DNA of 64,000 bases from Jonesiaceae bacterium BS-20 (GTDB lineage Bacteria > Actinomycetota > Actinomycetes > Actinomycetales > Cellulomonadaceae), in the NCBI GenBank assembly GCA_039995105.1, contig CP146203.1, positions 62,001 to 126,000 of the forward strand, in the 5' to 3' direction. Below, piece after piece: positions 45,827 through 54,523 of this stretch; position 1 is the stretch's first letter; each line of letters begins with the position of its first letter. The notes below the pieces were generated by a model. It was not told the origin of the DNA. It was given only the letters and a program-made list of their open reading frames with translations, and searched no databases. A program made the position numbers and the translations under genes.

Positions 45827-46864
45827 CTAATCGTTCTTCTTAGCGTTCACTAGGCGCTGTAGGAGAACGAAGATCAGGAGAATTCCACCGGTGATGATGG
45901 TGGTTGCCTCCGGTGGGATGGTACCGTCGCGGGTGATCAGGACGATCATGAGTCCCAGAACCAACGCGCCAATGACGGAGCCAAAGACAAACCCGGCGCC
46001 ACCGGTCAGCAGCGTACCACCAATAACAGTGGCCGCGATGGCATCGAGTTCCCAACCGATTCCGGTGATGTTCTGCGCAATACCCAATCGAGTGGTGTAA
46101 ACAACCGCGGCAACACCGGCAAGCGTGCCGCTGATGACGTAGATCCACAACTTGGTTGCGTGCACTGGAAGACCCATGAGGGCTGCCGACTGCTCAGAAC
46201 CACCGATTGCGTAGACCGTGCGGCCCATGCGGGTGCGGTGCAGAATGAAGAACGCGACAATCACAATGATGAGCGCGATGATGACACCTGGAGTAATGAC
46301 GAGATCATTTACCTTTGGGCCGTCAACGATCTTGATCTGTGTAGCAAGCGACCGGATAGGGGAGTCATCCGGGAGACGCTCTGGCACTGTGGACAAGATT
46401 GAAGCTAGCCCACGGGCCAAGAACATCATCGCAAGCGTCGCGATAAACGGTTGGACATTGAAATACTGCACCAGTATTCCGGAGATCAAGCCAATAACGG
46501 CGCCAATAGCGATCATGATGACAACCACGAGCCAAGCGTTGAGGCCCGCGTTGATCAGCATTACCCCAGAGACACTTGAGAATGCGATGATCGCACCCAC
46601 CGAAAGGTCAATTCCTCCGGTGATAATTACGAACGTCATACCAACAGCAATAATGATTAGGGGAGCATTATTGATCAAGAGGTTAGAGACGGTGTTCATC
46701 TGTAAGATACGGCCGTATGCGATCTCACCGTAGATGATCATCGCGATGAAGATGACCACGGCTGCCAGTGTTGGCAACAGGTCTAGACGGCTCTTGAACC
46801 AGTTTGTGAATCCGGCGAGCTTGGAAGCTTCTGGAACCACCGGGGTCAGGGTTGGCGCGCTCAT
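45827..46864 (-). CDS. Sugar ABC transporter permease, YjfF-like
   Basis: The 345-residue permease of the RbsC/AraH family (BPD_transp_2) has about ten membrane helices. The family signature is visible: INNAPLIIIAVGMTFVIITG with GGIDLSVGAIIAFS, and the late motif GIGWELDAIAATVIGGTLLTGG. It pairs with the upstream permease (overlap ATGA), and both are served by the ATPase gene before them. Similarity and gene order match the E. coli ytfQ-ytfR-ytfT-yjfF system for galactofuranose. In this locus, where GH43 enzymes release arabinofuranose, L-arabinofuranose is a likely substrate, since it shares the ring configuration of galactofuranose; that is inference. Confidence 0.88.
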   Translation of the reverse strand: MSAPTLTPVVPEASKLAGFTNWFKSRLDLLPTLAAVVIFIAMIIYGEIAYGRILQMNTVSNLLINNAPLIIIAVGMTFVIITGGIDLSVGAIIAFSSVSGVMLINAGLNAWLVVVIMIAIGAVIGLISGILVQYFNVQPFIATLAMMFLARGLASILSTVPERLPDDSPIRSLATQIKIVDGPKVNDLVITPGVIIALIIVIVAFFILHRTRMGRTVYAIGGSEQSAALMGLPVHATKLWIYVISGTLAGVAAVVYTTRLGIAQNITGIGWELDAIAATVIGGTLLTGGAGFVFGSVIGALVLGLMIVLITRDGTIPPEATTIITGGILLIFVLLQRLVNAKKND

Positions 46865-47934
46865 GCTACTGCCACCTCCTCCTTGTCGGATTTAACCGCA
46901 GCAGATGTGGCTTTTCGAGTGCGGAACATGTTGCGTACGCGTTCTGACTGCAGCAGGCAAAGCAACACGATAACGATTGCTTTGAAAGCCGGAGTTGCGG
47001 ACGATGAAATGCCCAAGAACATGACGGTCTTGTCCAACGTGGCGATGAGGAAGGACCCTACAACGGCGCCAGTGATGTTGAACTTACCGCCGGCCAAAGA
47101 CGTACCACCAATAACAACCGCGAGGATTGCGTCCATTTCCAGTTGGTAGCCGGTGCGGGAGATATCAACGGTCATTACCGATGCCGTAGCAAAGATCCCT
47201 GCAATACCTGCGAGAACACCGGACAGGGTGTAAACGGTCAACAGGAGGCCGCGGCGGTTGATTCCGGCCAGGCGTGCCGCCTGGGGGTCCATACCGATCG
47301 CCTCAATCATGAGTCCGAGTGCACTGCGGCGCACCAAGAGACCAACGATGACAACGATAATCAGGGCAAGGATGAAAATGACCGGAATACCAATAACGTA
47401 CCCGTTGGCAATCCAACGGAACGAGTCGTTGGTTGCCGCGGTGTTCTGACCTCCGGTGATGACCTTGGCAATACCGCGCCCGGCCATCATCATAATCAGC
47501 GTGGAAATAAAGGGTTGCAAACCTACTACCGAGACTAACAATCCATTGATTGCGCCCAGGATTCCGGCGATCAGGATTGCGAGGCCTACTGCAGCTAGTG
47601 CCGCGCCCAGGGTATTTGGTGAGGCTTTGAGGAACTCCATGGAAACCGCTCCGGCCACAACCATGAGCGATCCAACGGAAAGATCAATACCACTGGTGGC
47701 AATAACCAAACACATACCAACAGCAATCATCATGATTGGTGCGGCTGCTCGCAGGATATCGATCAGGTTACCGACTAAGTTGCCATTGGTCGCGTTGACC
47801 GTGATGGCTAGGTAAGAAGAGTCTTTGGCAACGTTGACGGCAAGCAACAGGACAATCGCAACGATGCCCCAGAAGTATTGCCGGTGGATTACCTGGGAAA
47901 AAAAACCAACAATCCCAGTTTTTTCATTACTCAT
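46861..47934 (-). CDS. Sugar ABC transporter permease, YtfT-like
   Basis: The 357-residue RbsC-family permease has about ten membrane helices and shows the signature ILRAAAPIMMIAVGMCLVIA followed by TSGIDLSVGSLMVVAG, and a later GYQLEMDAILAVVIGGTSLA. It overlaps the ATPase gene before it and the second permease after it by four bases each. Two different permeases indicate a heterodimeric membrane unit, as in YtfT-YjfF. The C-terminus is basic and Val/Ala-rich. No sign of decay is present, unlike the exporter operon and RCC1 gene nearby. Confidence 0.88.
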   Translation of the reverse strand: MSNEKTGIVGFFSQVIHRQYFWGIVAIVLLLAVNVAKDSSYLAITVNATNGNLVGNLIDILRAAAPIMMIAVGMCLVIATSGIDLSVGSLMVVAGAVSMEFLKASPNTLGAALAAVGLAILIAGILGAINGLLVSVVGLQPFISTLIMMMAGRGIAKVITGGQNTAATNDSFRWIANGYVIGIPVIFILALIIVVIVGLLVRRSALGLMIEAIGMDPQAARLAGINRRGLLLTVYTLSGVLAGIAGIFATASVMTVDISRTGYQLEMDAILAVVIGGTSLAGGKFNITGAVVGSFLIATLDKTVMFLGISSSATPAFKAIVIVLLCLLQSERVRNMFRTRKATSAAVKSDKEEVAVA

Positions 47935-49541
47935 TTCGAGGTCTCCTTGCCGGTGCGCTCTGTGCCGGGTTGGTTCGTAGATTGGCTGCCAGCGCTGGCG
48001 GATTGGCCAGAGTGCGACACGGAGGTGTCATTAGCAATTGTTGACACAATCGACTCGGGGGTGATGTCTGGGCCATTTTCAAGTTCCGCAATCTTGCGGT
48101 GGTCCTTGAGAACGACGATTCGGTCTGAAAGGCGCACAACCTCTTCAAGCTCAGAAGAGATAAACACAATGCTCACGCCTTCGTCTGCAAGTTCAATGAC
48201 TCGCTCTTGAATTTCTGCCTTGGCACCAACATCGATGCCTCGGGTGGGTTCATCAAGAATGAGAATTTCAGGCTTGGTTGCGAGCCACCGACCCAACAAT
48301 ACCTTCTGTTGGTTACCACCCGAGAGATTCTTGATTGGGCGGTCTGGGTCAGCCGGGCGTACGTTGAGTTCAACCATGTACTTGTTGACGATCTCATCGG
48401 TTTCCCGTTTGGACAACGGTTTGGCCCAGCCGCGCTTGGCCTGAACCGCTAGGATCATGTTCTCACGGACGCTGAGGTCACGAATAATACCCTCGTCGCG
48501 GCGGTTCTCACTCGAAAGAGCGATCCGCTTTTCCAAAGCGACAGCCGGCGTGTTGATATCCACTTTGGAACCGTGGAGTTCAATTGAACCGGTCTCGGAG
48601 CGGTCAGCGCCGTAAATAAGGCGAGCAAGTTCGGTGCGCCCGGAACCAAGAAGGCCGGCGACTCCAACGACTTCGCCAGCTCGGAGTTCAAAATCAACTT
48701 CTTCGAGAGCGCCCTTGCGGCTAATTCCGGTTGCTCGGTAGAAAGGCTCCGCCGAGAGTTTTGTTTTGTGCGAGGCGCTGTGGGAATCCAGTTCCCGCAA
48801 GGCCGCAATGTCCTTACCAATCATCTTGGCAATGAGCTGGGTGCGGTCGAGTTCCTCGGTCAGGTACTCGCCAACGAAGACGCCGTTTCTCAGGACCGTG
48901 AGGCGGTCGCTGATTGCGTATACCTGGTCAAGGAAGTGCGAGACAAAGAGAATGGCCACACCCTCGTCACGCAGCTTGCGGATCACCCGAAAGAGTTGAT
49001 CTACTTCTGCGGTGTCAAGGCTGGATGTTGGTTCATCAAGGATAAGGACCTTGGTCTCGGTCACCATGGACCGGCTGATTGCAACAAGTTGCTGCAATGC
49101 GAGTGGAAGGGAAACCAGAGGCGCTCGGGGATCAAGGTGCCCCAACCCCAACTTCTCGAGGTTTTGGGCTGCGGCCCGGTGGGTTGCCTTCCAATTGATG
49201 CCAATAGCGCCGCGGACCTCGTGGCCCAGCATGACGTTCTCACCAATGGAGAGGTTAGTGCAGAGGTTTACTTCTTGGTACACGGTGGAAATGCCAGCCT
49301 CTTGGGCGGCGGCCGTGCCGGTAATTCGGATCTCTTCATTGTCCATCGTGATCCGGCCTTCATCGATCCGGTAAACACCGGTCAGGGCCTTGATTAGAGT
49401 GGACTTGCCAGCGCCGTTTTCGCCCATGAGCGTGTGAACTTCACCGGGGAAAAGGCGGAAGTTCACCTCATCTAGGGCCTTTACGCCGGGGAAAGAAATC
49501 GAAATTCCTTTCATCTCGACGATCGGAAGCGTCTGAGTCAT
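47931..49541 (-). CDS. Sugar ABC transporter ATPase, YtfR-like (two nucleotide-binding domains)
   Basis: The 536-residue MglA/YtfR-type protein holds two nucleotide-binding domains. In the first, Walker A is GENGAGKSTLIK and Walker B is VLILDEPTSSLD, with a degenerate signature (LPLALQQLV). In the second, Walker A is degenerate (GLLGSGRTEL) while the signature LSGGNQQKV and ILILDEPTRGID are intact, the normal asymmetry of this family. It powers the two permeases, whose first gene overlaps it by ATGA. The C-terminus carries a Ser/Gly/Gln/Thr-rich extension (about 30 residues). It is separated from the binding-protein gene by a perfect hairpin that may lower its expression. Confidence 0.92.
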   Translation of the reverse strand: MTQTLPIVEMKGISISFPGVKALDEVNFRLFPGEVHTLMGENGAGKSTLIKALTGVYRIDEGRITMDNEEIRITGTAAAQEAGISTVYQEVNLCTNLSIGENVMLGHEVRGAIGINWKATHRAAAQNLEKLGLGHLDPRAPLVSLPLALQQLVAISRSMVTETKVLILDEPTSSLDTAEVDQLFRVIRKLRDEGVAILFVSHFLDQVYAISDRLTVLRNGVFVGEYLTEELDRTQLIAKMIGKDIAALRELDSHSASHKTKLSAEPFYRATGISRKGALEEVDFELRAGEVVGVAGLLGSGRTELARLIYGADRSETGSIELHGSKVDINTPAVALEKRIALSSENRRDEGIIRDLSVRENMILAVQAKRGWAKPLSKRETDEIVNKYMVELNVRPADPDRPIKNLSGGNQQKVLLGRWLATKPEILILDEPTRGIDVGAKAEIQERVIELADEGVSIVFISSELEEVVRLSDRIVVLKDHRKIAELENGPDITPESIVSTIANDTSVSHSGQSASAGSQSTNQPGTERTGKETSK

Positions 49542-49594
49542 TGTATGCTCCCTAGCTTAGGTATGCGACCGATTTTCGGCGCGGTGTGCTGATA

Positions 49595-49628
49595 TTGCGG
49601 GGCTTTGCCAGCTGGCAAAGCCCCGCAA
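49595..49628 (-). terminator. Hairpin between binding-protein and ATPase genes
   Basis: A perfect 16-bp stem (TTGCGGGGCTTTGCCA with its complement), separated by only GC, lies 43 bases past the solute-binding-protein stop. It probably lets the binding protein be made in excess by partial termination or by protecting the 5' RNA. Confidence 0.8.
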
Positions 49629-49671
49629 GGTGATCTAGTAAAACTTGATCGGGTGGTACCTAAACTAGAAC

Positions 49672-50685
49672 CTAGAACTTACGGTCTGGAAGAGCGGTTG
49701 ATGCTGCTTCTGGTGAGTCAAAGGTCAAGCTTGGAACGATGATGTAGGACTCTACTGACTCGCCCTTGAGGGTCTTGTTGACAACATCAAGTGCGGTCTC
49801 ACCGAACAGTGGGTTGTACTCTGCTACGAAGCTCAGGTCGCCTGCAGCCAGTGCTTCGAGGGCGCTCTTGGTGCCGTCAATGGTGGCGATCTTGACGTCT
49901 TCGCCCGGGGTCAGTCCGGCTTCTTCAACAGCCTGAACTGCTCCAAGGCCCATCTCATCGTTCTGAGCGAATACCATCTGGATGTCGTTGTTGTTTGACT
50001 TCAGAACGGTTTCAAAAACGCTCTTTGCTTCTTCGGTTGACCAGTTAGCGGTCTGTGAACCAACGGACTTGAACGCCGAGTTGGCACCGATTACTTCGTT
50101 CCAGCCTTCGTTCCGCTCGTTTACAACGGAAACGCCTGCTGGGCCTTCGAGTACAAAGAAGTTAGCGCCCTGCGGGAAGGTCTCGGTGGCCCAGGTAGCA
50201 ACGGAGGTGGAGACCTCAATGTTGTCCGGTGCAATACGGGTGACGTACAGGTCGGTGTTGTTTGGCTCGATACCGCGGTCAATCAGAACAACTGGGATTT
50301 CAGCTTCTTGAGCACGCTCAAGTGAGGCTTCCCAACCGGAACCCTCGGTTGCTGACAGCAGGATGATGTCTACTTCTTCATCAACGAACGAGGTGAAGGA
50401 GTCGATCTGTGACTTCTGGTCAAGGTTTGCAGCAGGTGCGTACTTGAGGTCAAAGCCGGCTTCCTTGGTGAAGGTCTCCTGGATGTTTGACTCGTTAGCC
50501 TGACGCCACGCGCCCTCGGGACCAACGGCCACGAAGCCAACCGTGACGAGCTTGTCATCGCCACCTGCGGATGGAGCATCCCCATCAGTCTTGCCGGAGT
50601 CGCTTGAGCAAGCGGCAAGGCTGAATGCGAGTGTACCTACGGCTGCGAGGCCAATGATCTTGTTAAAACGCTTACCTACGGACAT
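49672..50685 (-). CDS. Sugar-binding lipoprotein of the ABC transporter, YtfQ-like
   Basis: The 337-residue lipoprotein has the signal GLAAVGTLAFSLAAC with lipid cysteine near residue 25, then a Ser/Asp/Gly linker. The rest is a periplasmic-binding-protein type 1 fold (KLVTVGFVAVGPEGAWRQAN; FAQNDEMGLGAVQAVEEAG; IATIDGTKSALEALAAGDL). YtfQ of E. coli, a galactofuranose binder, starts its mature part in the same way. ATG 50685 follows AAGGAGGA; an upstream start at 50763 is not credible. Two LacI-type operators lie upstream (50785, 50886), so it is probably induced with the GH43 genes. Confidence 0.9.
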   Translation of the reverse strand: MSVGKRFNKIIGLAAVGTLAFSLAACSSDSGKTDGDAPSAGGDDKLVTVGFVAVGPEGAWRQANESNIQETFTKEAGFDLKYAPAANLDQKSQIDSFTSFVDEEVDIILLSATEGSGWEASLERAQEAEIPVVLIDRGIEPNNTDLYVTRIAPDNIEVSTSVATWATETFPQGANFFVLEGPAGVSVVNERNEGWNEVIGANSAFKSVGSQTANWSTEEAKSVFETVLKSNNNDIQMVFAQNDEMGLGAVQAVEEAGLTPGEDVKIATIDGTKSALEALAAGDLSFVAEYNPLFGETALDVVNKTLKGESVESYIIVPSLTFDSPEAASTALPDRKF

Positions 50686-50784
50686 ACGTCTCCTCCTTGA
50701 GAATGCAGAACAAACTTTGTGCTGCGGAATAATTCGCAATGTTGATCTTGTGGAAGTAACCACAAGGCCAGCGTGTGCTCACAA

Positions 50785-50798
50785 TGTTACCGGGAACA
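50785..50798. promoter_or_regulatory. LacI-type operator 4 (TGTTACCGGGAACA)
   Basis: One hundred bases upstream of the binding-protein start; the most symmetric copy of the motif. Confidence 0.78.
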
Positions 50799-50885
50799 TT
50801 TCAATTGTTGCAAGCCACGTTGCAGATTCGTTATCTAACCGGTGAAGTTCCGCGGATTCTTGGGAGTGTTGCGGTGAGATCTAGT

Positions 50886-50899
50886 TGTTAACGAGAACA
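50886..50899. promoter_or_regulatory. LacI-type operator 5 (TGTTAACGAGAACA)
   Basis: One hundred and one bases from operator 4 and 14 bases past the stop of the second ATPase gene, in the same intergenic region. The pair could support looping. Confidence 0.7.
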
Positions 50900-50912
50900 A
50901 GATGTTACAGAA

Positions 50913-52457
50913 TCAGAAGCCATCTTCGTTGACAGCTGCGATCATTTCGACAATTGTGTCAACGGTGACGCCGGGTCCATTACTGAGCTCACCAATCTTT
51001 TCCCGGTCCTTGATAACCACAATTCGGTCTGCAAGACGCACTACTTCTTCCAACTCGGACGAAATAAAGACCACAGCCATACCCTGGTCTGCTAGCTGCG
51101 CAACGTGCTTTTGGATTTGGAACTTGGCGCCAATATCGATCCCTTTAGTGGGCTCATCCAGAATCATGAACTTGGGTTTGGTCGCGAGCCAGCGAGCTAG
51201 CAGAACCTTTTGTTGGGAACCCCCGGATAGATCGCGCACGAGTGTCTCCCCGGTAGCGGGAGCCAGATTCAGCAGATCGATGTACCAGTCGACGGTCTCT
51301 TGGCGTTCCTGTTTGGAAATGGGTTTGTTCCAGCCGCGCAGGGCCTGCAGGGCAAGCATGATGTTGTCCGCGATGCTGAAATCACCAATGATGCCTTCCT
51401 CGGTACGGTTCTCGCTTGACATAGCAATGCGATGCGGTAGTCCAGACCCGGGGCCGGTCAGCTTAAGTGTTTCTCCGGTGATAGTTACGGTGCCACTATC
51501 GGACCGCAAGGTTCCGCTCAAGAGCATAGCTAGTTCAGTTCTACCGGAACCACGAAGACCCGCAAATCCAACGATCTCTCCGCTGTGGATAGCAAAATCG
51601 GTCGGCTCGACTTCCCCGGTGAGGCCTAGCTCGTGGGCTTCAAAGAGCATGGGGCCGTCGGGCTCGTGGTGATGTGCTCGGCGCTCAGATCCCAGGGCTT
51701 GGAGGTCCTCTAAATCCTTTCCGAGCATGAGCGCAATCAGCTCGGTGCGATCGAGGTTGCGGGTTGGGTATTCGCCTACTTTTGTGCCATCGCGCAGGAC
51801 CGTCATACGGTCAGAAATCGCATAAACCTGTTCCAAGAAGTGGGAGATAAAGACAATCGCAACACCGCGCTCCTTGAGCTTGCGAATCACGGTGAACAGG
51901 CGCTTTACGTCCGCGACCTCGAGGCTGGACGTTGGCTCATCCAAGAGCAACACTCGTGGTTTGGCCACCATTGCGCGGGCAATCGCCACGAGTTGTTTAA
52001 CGGGTGGAGAGAGCTTTGATAGCTTGGTTTTTAGGTTGAGATCATCCAGGCCTAGCTCTGCGAGCTGGGCTGCGGCTGCAGCACGGGTGGCCTTGATATC
52101 AATCCCTAAGCCAAGCCGGGTACTGGTTTCCCGCCCTAGCATGACGTTTTCGGCAACACTGAGGCTCGGGGACAAATTGATATCTTGGAAGACTACCGCT
52201 ACTCCCGCAGCCAAACTCTCCGCGGGTGAGCGGAAAATGTGCTCTTTGCCATCGATCACAATGGTGCCGCTGTCGGGTTGGAGCACGCCATTGAGGACCT
52301 TAACAATGGTTGACTTACCGGCACCATTTTGACCCATGAGGGCATGAACCTCACCCGGGTATAACTTCAGGTTGACGCGATCCAAGGCAACAGTGCCTGG
52401 GAACGAAACAGTAATGTCTTGCAGCTCAACCAGAGGGGCTACTGCAGGCAAAGTCAT
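50913..52457 (-). CDS. Second double-domain sugar ABC ATPase (YtfR/MglA family)
   Basis: The 514-residue protein shows Walker A GQNGAGKSTIVK and Walker B VLLLDEPTSSLE in the first half, with a degenerate signature (LSPPVKQLV). The second half has degenerate Walker A (GLRGSGRTEL), signature LSGGSQQKV and MILDEPTKGIDIG. It is clearly related to the ATPase at 47931 but well diverged. It lies in an operon with the LacI gene (overlap ATGA at 52454-52457) and has no permease of its own in the window. It may serve the same permeases or permeases encoded elsewhere. The end of the gene borders the operator region of the binding-protein gene. Confidence 0.88.
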   Translation of the reverse strand: MTLPAVAPLVELQDITVSFPGTVALDRVNLKLYPGEVHALMGQNGAGKSTIVKVLNGVLQPDSGTIVIDGKEHIFRSPAESLAAGVAVVFQDINLSPSLSVAENVMLGRETSTRLGLGIDIKATRAAAAAQLAELGLDDLNLKTKLSKLSPPVKQLVAIARAMVAKPRVLLLDEPTSSLEVADVKRLFTVIRKLKERGVAIVFISHFLEQVYAISDRMTVLRDGTKVGEYPTRNLDRTELIALMLGKDLEDLQALGSERRAHHHEPDGPMLFEAHELGLTGEVEPTDFAIHSGEIVGFAGLRGSGRTELAMLLSGTLRSDSGTVTITGETLKLTGPGSGLPHRIAMSSENRTEEGIIGDFSIADNIMLALQALRGWNKPISKQERQETVDWYIDLLNLAPATGETLVRDLSGGSQQKVLLARWLATKPKFMILDEPTKGIDIGAKFQIQKHVAQLADQGMAVVFISSELEEVVRLADRIVVIKDREKIGELSNGPGVTVDTIVEMIAAVNEDGF

Positions 52458-53482
52458 GGTGTCTCCTTGCCTCGTGGATCCCCAGTGGTGGAACGGACCT
52501 TGAGCTCGACATCGATCTTGGTGCGCTGTGGAATCTCGAGCCCCTCGGCGGCGGCTTTGAGGGTCTCTACGGCCTTGGCCCCCACGGAAAGAAAGTCTTG
52601 ATGCACGGTGGTCAGCGGTGGAATAAAGTGCGCGGCCAGAGGAACGTTATCAAAGCCGACAATGCTCATTTCCCGTGGCACCTCGATTCCTTTGTCGTGG
52701 AAACCGTGAAGCAGCCCAAGAGCCATGTCATCATTGGCGCTAAAGATTGCGGTGTAGTCGGGCAGCCGCTTCATACTCATGACAAAGTCGTAGGCAAAAT
52801 CAGCGCTCCAGTCACCCACCGCGATGGGTCGGTCACGCATGCCCCATTGCCGGGCCCGTGCATAGTAGGCCCGCTCTCGGGACCGTGCGTCTAACCAGTC
52901 CAATGGTCCGGCAAGGTGAAGCACATCCCTATGCCCCAACTCTGCGAGGTGATCAACTACTAGTTCTGCACCGCGTTGCTGGTCAACGGACACGGTCAAA
53001 AAGTTTGGGTCGCTGTTGGCCTTGATGACCAAGGTTGGTACACCAATGCTGATTTTGCGGAGAGCGGCTACCGAAGATGAGCGCGGTGCAACCACACAAA
53101 GCGCGTCGATTCCTTGACTAGTGAGGTGGTCAACTGCGTCTTGGGGGCCGGTTTTGCCGTCATCTCGCAGGTCAATCGAGGTTACCGAATAGCCGGACTC
53201 ACGTGCGGCTAGTTCAACCGCCCGTAGGGTACTGCTGGGCCCATATTCTGTGGCGCTTTCGATCATGACACCAATGCGTTTGGTGCGCTGTGTCGCCAGT
53301 GCGCGGGCTGCACTGTTAGGCCGGTAGTTGAGTTCCTCGATGACCTCAAGAACACGGCGCCTGGTTGAATCTTTGATATTTGGGTGATCATTAAGCACAC
53401 GGGACACGGTCATGTGCGAGACACCTGCTAGGGCCGCCACCTGCCGAATATTCGGTCGATCTTTGGTGGGGTTCTCAATCAT
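52454..53482 (-). CDS. LacI-family transcriptional regulator
   Basis: The 342-residue repressor has an N-terminal helix-turn-helix (VAALAGVSHMTVSRVLNDHP at about residues 15-34) and hinge helix (YRPNSAARALAT), then a sugar-binding periplasmic-protein-like domain (IGVMIESATEYGPSSTLRAVE; NDDMALGLLHGFHD; MSIVGFDNVPLAAH). It is the first gene of an operon with the second ATPase. Five copies of TGTTAnCGnGAACA, with the central CG typical of LacI operators, lie upstream of the GH43 genes and around the binding-protein promoter. It is the only regulator in the locus, so it is their likely binder. None is seen in front of its own gene. Confidence 0.9.
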   Translation of the reverse strand: MIENPTKDRPNIRQVAALAGVSHMTVSRVLNDHPNIKDSTRRRVLEVIEELNYRPNSAARALATQRTKRIGVMIESATEYGPSSTLRAVELAARESGYSVTSIDLRDDGKTGPQDAVDHLTSQGIDALCVVAPRSSSVAALRKISIGVPTLVIKANSDPNFLTVSVDQQRGAELVVDHLAELGHRDVLHLAGPLDWLDARSRERAYYARARQWGMRDRPIAVGDWSADFAYDFVMSMKRLPDYTAIFSANDDMALGLLHGFHDKGIEVPREMSIVGFDNVPLAAHFIPPLTTVHQDFLSVGAKAVETLKAAAEGLEIPQRTKIDVELKVRSTTGDPRGKETP

Positions 53483-53535
53483 GATTGCCTCCGGAGCTGG
53501 AACCGCAACAGCATATCACCGTAAAAGGGTGAATA

Positions 53536-54312
53536 TTACTGAACTGGGGGAGGGGACCAAATCTGCCCCGTAATGTCGGTGTTAACCGCTTGGTCAATAA
53601 AGGCTTCAATCCAGCGTAACTGCTGGCCATCCCACCGTCTGGCTACGGCATCGAGAGGCAAAAAAGTTACCCGTTTAGAGTCGTCACGGACCGCAAAAAC
53701 GGTGCTTTCTTGGGTCTTTGAGACCATCCAACGACCGTGCGGCAGGAGCGAGACAAGCAGGTCTCCAAGTCCAATCCCCAATGAGGTGACGGCGTAGGTG
53801 GGATCCCACCGGTTCCGGCGCGCATACTGGTGCCAAGCCGTGCAAAATTCGTCAAAACGCGAAGATAGCGCGGCGCCATCGGGTGCGGGATCCGCCGGGT
53901 GGTGCAGGTGCAAGCGCATTTCCTCGAGCCACATAAGCTCCGGGATAGTCGGTTCTTGCAGTAACTGCTTACCGGTTGCCTGAACCGCCTGGAGCCGGGT
54001 GCCAATGTCCGATGATACGGCGGGCATACCGGCCGTGGAAGGGACGGATTCCGGGCGCAACGGGACCGGAATTGCCGCGGCGCTTTCACGCAGTTCGCGG
54101 TGCAATTGTGCCCGCGTGGTTGCCTGCTGAGGGGGAGCGGGAGTGTGAGGCTTGGGGCGGGCGCGTAACGCAACGCCATCGGCCCCGGCTGCCAAGCCTG
54201 GGGGCTGATGCGCGGATGTGGCGTGCATGCTCACTGCGGTGGCCCGTTCTGTTTTGATTGGTGATTGTGGGGACTGTACTGAGATGTTGTCCCGTTGCGA
54301 AAAGTTAGCCAC
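53536..54312 (-). CDS. Hypothetical protein, DUF3806-like C-terminal domain
   Basis: The 258-residue soluble protein has a disordered N-terminal half rich in Pro, Ala, Gln and Arg (about residues 1-100) and a folded C-terminal part with RNRWDPTYAVTSLGIGLGDL, GRWMVSKTQESTVFAVRDD and FLPLDAVARRW, ending near IDQAVN. This order of segments recalls DUF3806. The function is unknown. It lies between the LacI gene and a divergent dehydrogenase gene, and seems unrelated to either. No signal peptide. The start is ATG 54312; later starts are possible because the first part is not conserved-looking. Confidence 0.65.
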   Translation of the reverse strand: MANFSQRDNISVQSPQSPIKTERATAVSMHATSAHQPPGLAAGADGVALRARPKPHTPAPPQQATTRAQLHRELRESAAAIPVPLRPESVPSTAGMPAVSSDIGTRLQAVQATGKQLLQEPTIPELMWLEEMRLHLHHPADPAPDGAALSSRFDEFCTAWHQYARRNRWDPTYAVTSLGIGLGDLLVSLLPHGRWMVSKTQESTVFAVRDDSKRVTFLPLDAVARRWDGQQLRWIEAFIDQAVNTDITGQIWSPPPVQ

Positions 54313-54523
54313 CCACCCGAGAAACCCCGTGGAGAGCGGAAACTTTGCTGTGTCTTGACTTTTCGATCTTAACGTCGGTAGCCGCTAAATCTCGGTAGTT
54401 AGCCAGCGTGCCGCGGTAGTTTTTGCGTTCTTGGGTAAAATAATCGTCAAGAAAGTCCCGAGGTGACGGACCGGCTATTGGAAGACCTGCATATGTAGGC
54501 TCAAACAGTGGGACAATACCCCT

